Assembly: GCA_963640555.1 (NCBI GenBank)
Contig: CAVHZB010000066.1
Location: 1 to 6,847 of the forward strand
Origin: F23-B02 sp963640555
Lineage (GTDB): Bacteria > Bacillota > Clostridia > Oscillospirales > Oscillospiraceae
Length of the DNA stretch: 6,847 nt
Direction: 5' to 3'
The notes beneath the pieces are model-generated. The model was not told the origin of the DNA. It saw nothing but the letters and a program-made list of their open reading frames with translations, and ran no database searches. The translations under genes and the position numbers were made by a program. Below, one piece after another: positions 1-4,945 of this stretch. The stretch's first letter is position 1, and every line of letters starts with the position of its first letter.

Positions 1-83
1 TCCACCGCGTCGGCGACTGTGTCACCATCGGCAACCTGCGTACCGCTATCTGGCGTGCATGGGATGTCTGCATGAAGATATAG
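1..83 (+). CDS. C-terminal end of an FAD-dependent oxidoreductase (partial)
   Basis: Only the last 26 codons are present, read in frame 3 and ending at the TAG at 81-83. The peptide begins HRVGDCVTIGNLRTAIW and ends WDVCMKI. The hydrophobic-x-GDC motif followed by a short glycine/asparagine turn, an AI pair and an amphipathic helix is the usual last FAD-contacting element of two-dinucleotide-fold flavoproteins. The best match I know is the C-terminal domain of NADH:flavin oxidoreductases of the old yellow enzyme / 2-enoate reductase type, which end a few helix turns after this motif. The other two forward frames give arginine-rich or serine-rich peptides without family character. A strong terminator starts 38 bases after the stop, consistent with the end of a transcription unit. 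The substrate cannot be told, and other FAD/NAD-fold reductases remain possible. Confidence 0.55.
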   Translation, partial: HRVGDCVTIGNLRTAIWRAWDVCMKI

Positions 84-120
84 TTTGTAGACTCCGGTAA
101 AAATCGCATAAAATAATTTA

Positions 121-151
121 TCCGACACGGGGTGACCCGTGTCGGATTTTT
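121..151 (+). terminator. Strong intrinsic terminator of the oxidoreductase unit
   Basis: A perfect 11-base-pair stem (121-131 with 136-146) closes on a GTGA loop of the GNRA kind and is followed by five Ts (147-151). A120 and T147 can add a twelfth pair. It lies 38 bases after the plus-strand stop at 83. The A/T-rich bases before it (about 109-120) give the minus strand a weaker U-rich tail, so it may also catch leftward transcripts from the tetR-family gene. Confidence 0.9.
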
Positions 152-166
152 AGTGATCATATAACT

Positions 167-215
167 AAATGTCGGGTGCAGCCATCCTTTACAAATGACT
201 GCCCCGACATTTTTT
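167..215. terminator. Second hairpin between convergent genes, likely terminator
   Basis: AAATGTCGGG (167-176) pairs with CCCGACATTT (203-212). GCAG (178-181) with CTGC (199-202) adds four inner pairs past a one-base bulge at T177, leaving a 17-base loop. On the plus strand the stem runs into Ts at 210-215. On the minus strand the tail is ATTTAGTTAT, only moderately T-rich. It sits about 40 bases after the stop of the minus-strand repressor gene and 16 bases after the first terminator, so it probably ends the repressor transcript and backs up the first terminator. Confidence 0.55.
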
Positions 216-253
216 GCCGAGCCGAATATATCGTCGCTGCAAGCCGAACGGTG

Positions 254-835
254 TCAGCCTTTGAGAAGCCTGTCGAACGAGCCGATGATATCGTCGCTTA
301 TATTGCCGGTGAGGGCGTTATTGTAGTTGCATATAAATGTACCCGCTATGAGGATCATCATGCCCTCGGCCTCACGCGCACCTACCTTGTCGCCGTATAT
401 CTCCTTAAGGCAGGCCTCCATCACGGTGCGCCATTCCTTGAACTCGTCCCTTATAAGCTCGGCAACGCGCTCATTGTAATGCGCCAGCACATAGGTCTGA
501 GTCGTCGCATTCGGCCTTGCCTCGCCGACCTTGCCGCGTGCAACATAGCTCATAAATGCGTTCATGTACTCGATGTTTGAGCCGTAGTCTGCGCGCGGGT
601 GATCTCTGAACCATTCGATGCACTTCTGACTCATAAATTCGCGCGTATAGCGCACATAGCTCACAAGAAGCTCATCCTTGCTGCCGAAGTAGTTGAGCAG
701 CTTTGCGTGGCTCATGCCGGCCTCTGCCGCAATATCGCGCAGCGAAACGTTTGTGAGAGGTTTTCTGTCGATACAGCGCTGAAACGCCATAAGTATTTCC
801 ATTTTTATTGCTTCTTTATCAACTATAAGGGGCAT
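254..835 (-). CDS. TetR-family transcriptional repressor
   Basis: The product has 193 residues, typical for TetR/AcrR repressors. Residues about 10-58 form the DNA-binding domain: a first helix (IKMEILMAFQRCI), then TNVSLRDIAAEAGMS and LLNYFGSKDELL, which match the family's helix-turn-helix signature of conserved IA..AG.S and the YF.SK.EL end. The remaining 135 residues are helical and variable, as expected for the ligand-binding and dimer part, so the inducer cannot be named. The start at 835 is chosen because AAAGGAG sits 5 bases upstream and the family's first helix follows at once. The open frame continues upstream to 973, but that longer version would run through the intergenic operator and into the divergent hydrolase gene. 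The gene is head to head with the metallo-beta-lactamase-fold gene, and the shared gap holds an inverted repeat, which suggests control of both genes. The family is certain; target and ligand are inferred. Confidence 0.95.
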   Translation of the reverse strand: MPLIVDKEAIKMEILMAFQRCIDRKPLTNVSLRDIAAEAGMSHAKLLNYFGSKDELLVSYVRYTREFMSQKCIEWFRDHPRADYGSNIEYMNAFMSYVARGKVGEARPNATTQTYVLAHYNERVAELIRDEFKEWRTVMEACLKEIYGDKVGAREAEGMMILIAGTFICNYNNALTGNISDDIIGSFDRLLKG

Positions 836-869
836 TTTTTCTCCTTTGCTATTTACAATACGGAAACGG

Positions 870-878
870 TGTGATAAT
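870..878 (+). promoter_or_regulatory. Extended -10 promoter of the hydrolase gene
   Basis: TGTGATAAT carries the TGn extension plus a GATAAT box that differs from TATAAT at one base. A TTTACA at 852-857 resembles a -35 element and lies 15 bases from the GATAAT hexamer, or 17 from the overlapping TAATAT at 875-880. Transcription would start around 884-886, inside the inverted repeat that follows, leaving a leader of about 36 bases. I see no equally clear promoter for the repressor on the opposite strand. Confidence 0.55.
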
Positions 879-880
879 AT

Positions 881-896
881 TTTACCACATGGTAAA
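881..896. promoter_or_regulatory. Palindromic operator, probable binding site of the TetR-family repressor
   Basis: TTTACCACATGGTAAA is a perfect inverted repeat with 7-base arms around a CA centre. It begins 2 bases after the -10 box of the hydrolase gene and covers the expected transcription start, a standard position for repression. It lies in the 85-base gap between the divergent repressor and hydrolase genes, the usual place for a TetR-type autoregulatory operator. The palindrome is seen directly; binding by the neighbouring repressor is inference. Confidence 0.7.
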
Positions 897-920
897 TAAA
901 AAATCCAGAGGTATAAGGCT

Positions 921-1778
921 ATGGATAACAAAAAAACATCAATAAAGGTCCATGTTATGCACTGCGGCAGCATGCTTGTTTCCGAGAAGGTGCCCTACGG
1001 CGGAGGAGTAACGCTGAAGAATGCCGTCGGAAGCGTTGTCGAAAAGAGCGAAAAGCGGGTCGAGCTTCCGGTGTCGGCGTATCTTATAGAGCATCCTAAG
1101 GGACTCGTTCTGGTTGACACCGGCTGGGGCAGGGAGATAAGCCCGAACGGTGTGTACGATGCCTCTGCCGTCAGATCCCAGATGCCGGGCTACCTTGCCG
1201 CATTTTATCATCCGTGGGTCAGTAGGGGGCAAACGGTTTCCGAGCAGCTTGCGGCAATGGGTATAAAGCCTGAAGACATAGATATCGTTCTGCTCACACA
1301 TCTGGACGCCGATCACACGAGCGGTCTGCGCTCGCTTGCCGGAGCAAAGCGGTTTCTGCTGCCGGAGGAGGAGCGATGGTGGGCTGACCGTACCGTTTAC
1401 AAGGCACGCCAGCCGGTAAAGCTCTGGGAGGGAATGCCCATCGAGGTATTCTGGTTCAAGGGTACAATGGAGGGTCCTCTCTGGTGGTCGTATGACCTGT
1501 TCGGCGACGAGACGGTAACGCTCGTATGTCTGCCCGGTCATACCGACGGACACATAGGACTGAGAATAAAAAACGGTAAAAGGTTTATCATTTTAGCCTC
1601 TGATGCGGCTTATTCCGCACGCTCGTGGCAGGAGCTGCGCCTGCCCGGATACGGGTTTAACGACAAGTCCATAAAAAAATCGCTCAAATGGCTCAGCGAG
1701 CAGGCGCAGGACCCGAATTGCGCCGGCATCATCGCAAATCACGATCCCGCGGTACAGCCGCAGGTCATTGAATTATAG
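921..1778 (+). CDS. Metallo-beta-lactamase-fold hydrolase, N-acyl homoserine lactonase-like family
   Basis: This 285-residue single-domain protein, about the usual length for the family, has the metal-binding motifs of the metallo-beta-lactamase fold in order: LVDTGWG with D66, THLDADH with H127, D129, D131 and H132, PGHTDGH with H207, ASDAAY with D228 and NHDP with H274. It has no signal peptide, so it is cytoplasmic. The arrangement, with VDTG early and a long loop before a late SD, is that of the AHL-lactonase-like group of dinuclear zinc hydrolases. Many members in Clostridia have no proven substrate, so lactone hydrolysis is a family-level guess. The second histidine of the classical HxHxDH is aspartate here, a change I believe is common in Firmicute members. 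The start at 921 has AGAGG 9 bases upstream. The gene is divergent from a TetR-type repressor and probably controlled by it. It ends 6 bases inside the opposing tcdA-like gene. Confidence 0.88.
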   Translation: MDNKKTSIKVHVMHCGSMLVSEKVPYGGGVTLKNAVGSVVEKSEKRVELPVSAYLIEHPKGLVLVDTGWGREISPNGVYDASAVRSQMPGYLAAFYHPWVSRGQTVSEQLAAMGIKPEDIDIVLLTHLDADHTSGLRSLAGAKRFLLPEEERWWADRTVYKARQPVKLWEGMPIEVFWFKGTMEGPLWWSYDLFGDETVTLVCLPGHTDGHIGLRIKNGKRFIILASDAAYSARSWQELRLPGYGFNDKSIKKSLKWLSEQAQDPNCAGIIANHDPAVQPQVIEL

Positions 1779-2480
1779 TCCGGCTATGGTCTCAACAACA
1801 TACTGGCACAGAAGCAGCCCCGCGCTTGCAGGCACCCAGACCAGCGAGCCGGGTACGCTTCTGCGTCCCGGGGGCGGAGCCTCAAACTGCGCGGGCTTCA
1901 TGGCCTCCTCGGGAGAAAATACAACGGCGTGATGCTCTATGCCGACGGCCCGCAGCTCCTTGCGCACTACCCTTGCCAGCGGACAGCCGCTGGTTTTTTT
2001 TATGTCACAGAGCATGAGTCTCTGAGCATCGCGCTTGTTGCCGGTCCCAAGCGCGGATACTATGGGGATGCCGCGCTGATGCGCCGTCGAGATGAGATCG
2101 ACCTTGCAGGAAACGAGGTCAATGCAGTCGACGATAAAATCATAGCCGGTGAAGAAATCATCGCGGTGCCGGGCATCATAGCGCCCGATAACGGCGTGAA
2201 CGCACGCATTGGGGTCGATATCCAGAATACGCCGCCGCACGACCTCCGCCTTTGGCATGCCGACGGTCGAGGTCAGGGCGCAGAGCTGCCTGTTTATGTT
2301 GCTCAGCCCCACCTCGTCCTGATCTACGAGTGTGAGCTCGCCTATGCCGCTTCTTGCCAGCGCCTCGGCGCACCATGAGCCTACGCCGCCGAGCCCGAAT
2401 ACCGCGACATGGGCGCTTCTGAGCCTTTTCATTGTCTCACTGCCGAGCAGCATCTCGGCGCGGACGGTTCTTTCATTCAT
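1773..2480 (-). CDS. tcdA: TcdA-like tRNA threonylcarbamoyladenosine dehydratase (ThiF/MoeB/HesA fold)
   Basis: The product is a cytoplasmic E1-like adenylating enzyme of 235 residues. Known TcdA proteins use ATP to dehydrate t6A at tRNA position 37 into the cyclic ct6A form, improving decoding of ANN codons. Visible motifs are the nucleotide-binding loop GLGGVGSW at residues 29-36, LVDQDEV with D53 and D55, SNINRQ at 60-65 with the ATP-contacting N and R, K77 in GMPKAE, VDCID with D118, KTSGCPLARVVRKELR at 161-176 and GSLVWVPASAG near the end. The RKELR and WVPA.AG blocks separate TcdA from ThiF and MoeB, and the zinc-binding CxxC pairs of MoeB are absent. The ATG at 2480 is chosen because GGAG lies 7 bases upstream and family members begin MNER-like; an in-frame TTG at 2498 would sit inside the terminator tail. 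It overlaps the hydrolase gene tail to tail by 6 bases. Its start codon lies 16 bases past the T-run of the preceding terminator, so it may rely on read-through or a promoter inside the upstream gene. Confidence 0.92.
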   Translation of the reverse strand: MNERTVRAEMLLGSETMKRLRSAHVAVFGLGGVGSWCAEALARSGIGELTLVDQDEVGLSNINRQLCALTSTVGMPKAEVVRRRILDIDPNACVHAVIGRYDARHRDDFFTGYDFIVDCIDLVSCKVDLISTAHQRGIPIVSALGTGNKRDAQRLMLCDIKKTSGCPLARVVRKELRAVGIEHHAVVFSPEEAMKPAQFEAPPPGRRSVPGSLVWVPASAGLLLCQYVVETIAGL

Positions 2481-2496
2481 ATCATATCTCCGAACC

Positions 2497-2526
2497 AAAA
2501 AAACCGCCCGCAGGGGGCGGCTTTTT
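2497..2526. terminator. Bidirectional intrinsic terminator between foldase and tcdA-like genes
   Basis: CCGCCC (2504-2509) pairs with GGGCGG (2515-2520) around a 5-base loop. The minus strand reads into seven Ts (complement of the A-run 2497-2503) and the plus strand into CTTTTT (2521-2526), so the hairpin can work both ways. For minus-strand transcripts it follows the foldase stop codon by 17 bases and precedes the tcdA-like ribosome binding site by only a few bases. Confidence 0.88.
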
Positions 2527-2537
2527 GATTTTGCTTT

Positions 2538-3794
2538 TTATCTTCCTATATAGCGGGTCGAGTCGAATTTCGCGGTGAATGCCTCGGTCAGGACGCTGAA
2601 TACGTCTTCGTTCCACTCGCTGAGAACATCCTGCTTGAGCAGCTGCTCGCCGATATAATCGCAGTAGTTCATATCGCCGCTTTCCTCGGTGGGAGCCTGA
2701 TTGTTGTCGCGCTTTGTGAATACGACTACATAGCTGCCGGAGCTGCCCTCAACGACTGCCGTATCGCCTTCCTTACGGTCGGCGCTCTTGATCCATTCGG
2801 AGAGATCGGATTCAACGGAGGAGCCGGCGAGATCGGTCTGCTCCTTCACCTCGGCATCCTCGTCTACCTCCTTTGCAGCGTCGGCAAGTGCAGTGCCGCT
2901 CTGCACCTTGGTGAGGATCCCGTCAGCGACGGATTTTGCCTCGGCCTTGGCCTCGTCGGTGGGGTCGGCGGTGGTGCCGTCTTCATTCGTTTCGGTGGCT
3001 GCCGCAGCATAGTAATAGCTGTAGGTGAACTTATCGTAGCTGTCCTTTACGGAATCGTATTTCTCAGTTATCTGCTCTGCGGTGAAGGTCTCGGCGTCGG
3101 TGATGGCGTTCTGGACCGCAGTGGCGAGAGCCTGAAGCTCCATGATACCGCGCATCACCTCAACATTGCAGCCCTTACCGTAGTTTGCGGCAAGGAAGCT
3201 GTCTGCATTGCGGTACTTGTTGGTCTTTGCGGTCTCGGAAAGCGTGTCAATGGCCTCGTCGATGCTCTTGAGATCGTCCTCGCTCGCGGTTATGCCGTGT
3301 ACCTTCGCGTATGCCTCGAAGGCTGCAAGCTGGGTCAGCTGCGCCTCGGCTGCGTCGAGAAAGTAATCGTCCCAGGTGTAGTTTTCCTCACCCTCGGGAG
3401 CCATTGCGCACTCCTGCTCGTCCAGAGCCTTCGAGGTGTCCAGACCGAACATGGTCGCATAGCTGCCGTAGGTGTTGACGAAGCTGATGTACTGCGTATT
3501 ATAAACATAGTTGCACTCGGCAACGGTGAATGAGCGTTCTGCTGCGGGAAGCGTTGTGTCTCCCACGGTCACCTCGGTGTTGGTTACCGTAAGTCCGGTG
3601 AGGGATCTGTACAGCGAGCCGGTGTTCAGATAGATCGCAAATGCGAAGAAGAGCACGATAACAACGCCGATGATTATCCATTTTACCTTAGTCTTTTTCT
3701 GCTTGGCGGCTTCCTTCTGCGCGGCTATGTCCTTTCTATAGGTACCTTCGCTGCGGGCAGCCTGCCTGTTTTTTCTTTCGGTTGAAGCACTCAT
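2538..3794 (-). CDS. Membrane-anchored SurA/PpiC-like foldase (peptidyl-prolyl isomerase family, divergent)
   Basis: The 418-residue product begins with about 38 charged, lysine/arginine-rich residues, then one membrane span (about 39-56, WIIIGVVIVLFFAFAIYL) and a long acidic outer part. There is no lipobox or obvious cleavage site, so it is probably a signal-anchored protein with its body outside the membrane. Residues about 90-245 look like the helical SurA-type N-terminal chaperone region, with the usual AxxxAxxxGI[TK]xS pattern at AFEAYAKVHGITASEDDL. Residues about 255-362 resemble a degraded parvulin domain: a DKFTYSYYY strand, a GTALADAAKEV helix and a closing GSYVVVFTKRDN strand. Well-conserved parvulin active-site residues are not evident, so isomerase activity is doubtful and a chaperone role in exported-protein folding is the safer reading. 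The start at 3794 has AAAGGAAG about 7 bases upstream; an in-frame upstream start at 3830 lacks such a site and would precede the likely transcription start. A consensus-like promoter lies upstream and a terminator directly downstream, so the gene is probably transcribed alone. Confidence 0.8.
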   Translation of the reverse strand: MSASTERKNRQAARSEGTYRKDIAAQKEAAKQKKTKVKWIIIGVVIVLFFAFAIYLNTGSLYRSLTGLTVTNTEVTVGDTTLPAAERSFTVAECNYVYNTQYISFVNTYGSYATMFGLDTSKALDEQECAMAPEGEENYTWDDYFLDAAEAQLTQLAAFEAYAKVHGITASEDDLKSIDEAIDTLSETAKTNKYRNADSFLAANYGKGCNVEVMRGIMELQALATAVQNAITDAETFTAEQITEKYDSVKDSYDKFTYSYYYAAAATETNEDGTTADPTDEAKAEAKSVADGILTKVQSGTALADAAKEVDEDAEVKEQTDLAGSSVESDLSEWIKSADRKEGDTAVVEGSSGSYVVVFTKRDNNQAPTEESGDMNYCDYIGEQLLKQDVLSEWNEDVFSVLTEAFTAKFDSTRYIGR

Positions 3795-3832
3795 GTCTGA
3801 TCTTCCTTTAACATTTATAATGTGACTCATTC

Positions 3833-3861
3833 AGTATACTCTAAATTGCCAGCACTTTCAA
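3833..3861 (-). promoter_or_regulatory. Sigma-A-type promoter of the foldase gene
   Basis: Read on the minus strand, TTGAAA (3861-3856) and TATACT (3838-3833) are separated by exactly 17 bases, matching the TTGACA and TATAAT consensus at four and five of six positions. The expected start point near 3826 gives a leader of about 31 bases before the ATG at 3794, with the ribosome binding site inside it. Confidence 0.75.
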
Positions 3862-3869
3862 TAGCAAAG

Positions 3870-3898
3870 TTGCTTCTTTGAATGTATCGTGGTATTAT
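3870..3898 (+). promoter_or_regulatory. Sigma-A-type extended -10 promoter of the metallophosphoesterase gene
   Basis: TTGCTT (3870-3875) and TATTAT (3893-3898) are 17 bases apart, and TGG directly before the -10 box supplies the TGn extension. The start point would be about 3905, leaving a leader of roughly 25 bases that carries GAGG at 3919-3922. The -35 box is only 8 bases from the -35 box of the divergent foldase promoter. Confidence 0.65.
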
Positions 3899-3929
3899 CG
3901 GTATGAGTATTTTATTATGAGGCATTGAT

Positions 3930-4789
3930 TTGAACATTAAACGACGCAAAAAACGCCGCTGGCTCATCGCTGCCGGTGTTATGATATTCCTTCTGCTGCT
4001 TTTCGTCTGGCTTATGTATGACAGCAGTGAAAACCTTCAGGTNNNNNNNNNNGCCGTTACGAGTTGGAATCCGAAAAGCTGCCTGAGAGCTTCAACGGCT
4101 TTAAGATAGTCCAGCTTTCCGACCTGCACGGGGCGCAGTTCGGCTCCGACGGAACGGCTCTTGCCGAAAAGGTGAGAGAGCTTGAGCCGGACATGATAGC
4201 GCTGACGGGTGATTTCGTCACCGACGAGGGGGATCTTGAAGCCGTGCGCATGCTCGTGACCGAGCTTACGGATATATGTCCCGTGTATTTCGTCAGCGGC
4301 AATCACGAGTTTGGCTCCGGACTCGCGCAGGAGGTGCGGCAGATAATGACCGACGCGGGCGTTAAGTACCTGAGTAATGAGTTTGTCTCCATAGACCGCG
4401 GCGGGGACCGTATTATGCTCGGCGGAGTGGAGGATCCGCTCGCCTATGCCGACATGATAGACCCTCCCGAGCTTGCGCGCAGAATGAATGAGGAGGATCC
4501 CGCCGCATTCAAGGTGCTGCTCGGTCATCGCAATTACTGGATGACGGAGTACCCCGAGCTGCCGGTCGATCTCATACTGAGCGGTCATGCTCACGGCGGA
4601 CTTGTCCGCATACCGGGCGTTGGCGGTGTTATCGGAACGGACCGCAGCCTGTTTCCCGATTACGATGCGGGAGAATATGATAACGGAGCCTACGCGCTTA
4701 TAGTCTCGCGCGGACTGGGAAACTCCGTACCGGTGCCGAGACTTTTAAACCGTCCGGAGATAGTGGTAGTAACGCTGCGGACGAAATAA
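3930..4789 (+). CDS. Membrane-anchored metallophosphoesterase, YkuE-like, interrupted by an assembly gap
   Basis: The gene starts at a TTG (3930-3932), with GAGG 7 bases upstream and no ATG that fits better. The first residues, MNIKRRKKRRW, are strongly basic, and a membrane span (about residues 11-29) follows. The catalytic domain should therefore face outward by the positive-inside rule. Ten Ns at 4043-4052 interrupt the gene after NLQV. It resumes as RYELESEKLPESF at 4055, in a different frame if the gap is taken literally. All motifs of the calcineurin-like metal-dependent phosphoesterases follow: SDLH (4118-4129), GD (4208-4213), GNHE (4298-4309), a LLGH histidine (4526-4528) and GHAHGG (4583-4600). 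The PVPRLLNRPEIVVVTL end is typical of YkuE-like proteins. Total length is about 285 residues, normal for the group. Substrates of this subgroup are often unknown; phosphodiester or lipid-linked phosphate bonds at the envelope are possible. It has its own promoter upstream and may share the terminator at 4921 with the small ORF downstream. Confidence 0.92.
4043..4052. other. Assembly gap (run of ten Ns)
   Basis: Ten undetermined bases sit inside the phosphoesterase gene, between the membrane anchor and the catalytic domain. A literal length of ten would shift the reading frame, whereas a true gap of 2, 5, 8 or 11 bases (2 modulo 3) restores it. The run is therefore best read as a scaffolder placeholder. 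Confidence 0.97.
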
Positions 4790-4815
4790 CTGTCATGCTT
4801 TTGCCTCATGGCGCA

Positions 4816-4821
4816 TATAAT
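4816..4821 (+). promoter_or_regulatory. Candidate -10 box (TATAAT) for the 20-codon small gene
   Basis: A perfect TATAAT lies 34 bases before the small ORF's ATG and 26 bases after the phosphoesterase stop. No good -35 box is found at 16-18 bases; CTGTCA at 4790-4795 is a 4 of 6 match but 20 bases away, and there is no TGn extension. The element could be chance in an AT-rich gap. Confidence 0.4.
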
Positions 4822-4854
4822 GAAACTATGCTGAATTTATTTGAGGTGAAAACA

Positions 4855-4917
4855 ATGGGAACAGATATTGACGATATGATATTCGGAGATTACGATCCCG
4901 GTCCGAGCGAACGCTGA
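4855..4917 (+). CDS. Small protein of 20 residues, function unknown
   Basis: ATG at 4855 is preceded by GAGGTGA (4843-4849) with 5 bases of spacing, as strong a ribosome binding site as that of any full gene here. The frame runs 20 codons to TGA at 4915-4917. The peptide starts MGTDIDDMIF and ends GDYDPGPSER. It is acidic, with five aspartates, and has no membrane span or signal peptide. A perfect terminator hairpin begins 4 bases after the stop, so ribosome site, ORF and terminator form a compact unit behind a TATAAT box at 4816. An in-frame ATG at 4828 would give 29 residues but has no ribosome binding site. I do not recognise the peptide. It could be a small protein, a regulatory or leader ORF inside a short RNA, or the decayed end of a larger gene; the intact translation signals favour a real small gene cotranscribed with, or next to, the phosphoesterase. 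Confidence 0.55.
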   Translation: MGTDIDDMIFGDYDPGPSER

Positions 4918-4920
4918 ATG

Positions 4921-4945
4921 ATTCCGCCCGCGAGGGCGGAATTTT
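4921..4945 (+). terminator. Intrinsic terminator after the small gene and phosphoesterase
   Basis: ATTCCGCCC (4921-4929) pairs perfectly with GGGCGGAAT (4934-4942) around a GCGA loop of the GNRA kind, followed by TTT then CATATT. The last base touches the stop codon of the convergent sensor kinase gene (4945-4947), so the same hairpin may also stop the kinase transcript. On that strand, however, the tail CATTCAG is poor in Ts. Confidence 0.85.

Noticed and set aside
176..580. Plus-strand open frame of 134 codons starting with GTG inside the second hairpin
   Set aside because: It is antisense to the repressor gene, its start lies in a terminator stem, and the product has no recognisable features.
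836..973. N-terminal extension of the TetR-type repressor by 46 residues with a hydrophobic stretch
   Set aside because: It would run through the intergenic operator and the start of the divergent hydrolase gene; the ATG at 835 has AAAGGAG at proper distance and the family's normal first helix follows.
939..1553. Minus-strand open frame of 204 codons inside the hydrolase gene
   Set aside because: It lies fully antisense to a gene with clear metal motifs, has no ribosome site I can see, and its arginine/leucine/histidine-rich product resembles no family.
1929..2378. Plus-strand open frame of 149 codons
   Set aside because: It is antisense to the well-supported tcdA-like gene and reads as a shadow of its codon bias.
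4037..4594. Minus-strand open frame of 185 codons across the N run
   Set aside because: It is antisense to the phosphoesterase catalytic domain, includes undetermined bases and has no family features.
4064..4789. Phosphoesterase starting at the internal TTG at 4064
   Set aside because: The reading frame is open back to the gap, the residues before it fit the family's RYE-type strand, and a membrane anchor with a good ribosome site lies on the other side of the Ns.
4820..4834. Four-codon ORF (ATG AAA CTA TGC TGA) overlapping the TATAAT box, as a possible leader peptide
   Set aside because: Its ATG overlaps the -10 box itself and has no ribosome site, so it would not be in the transcript made from that promoter.
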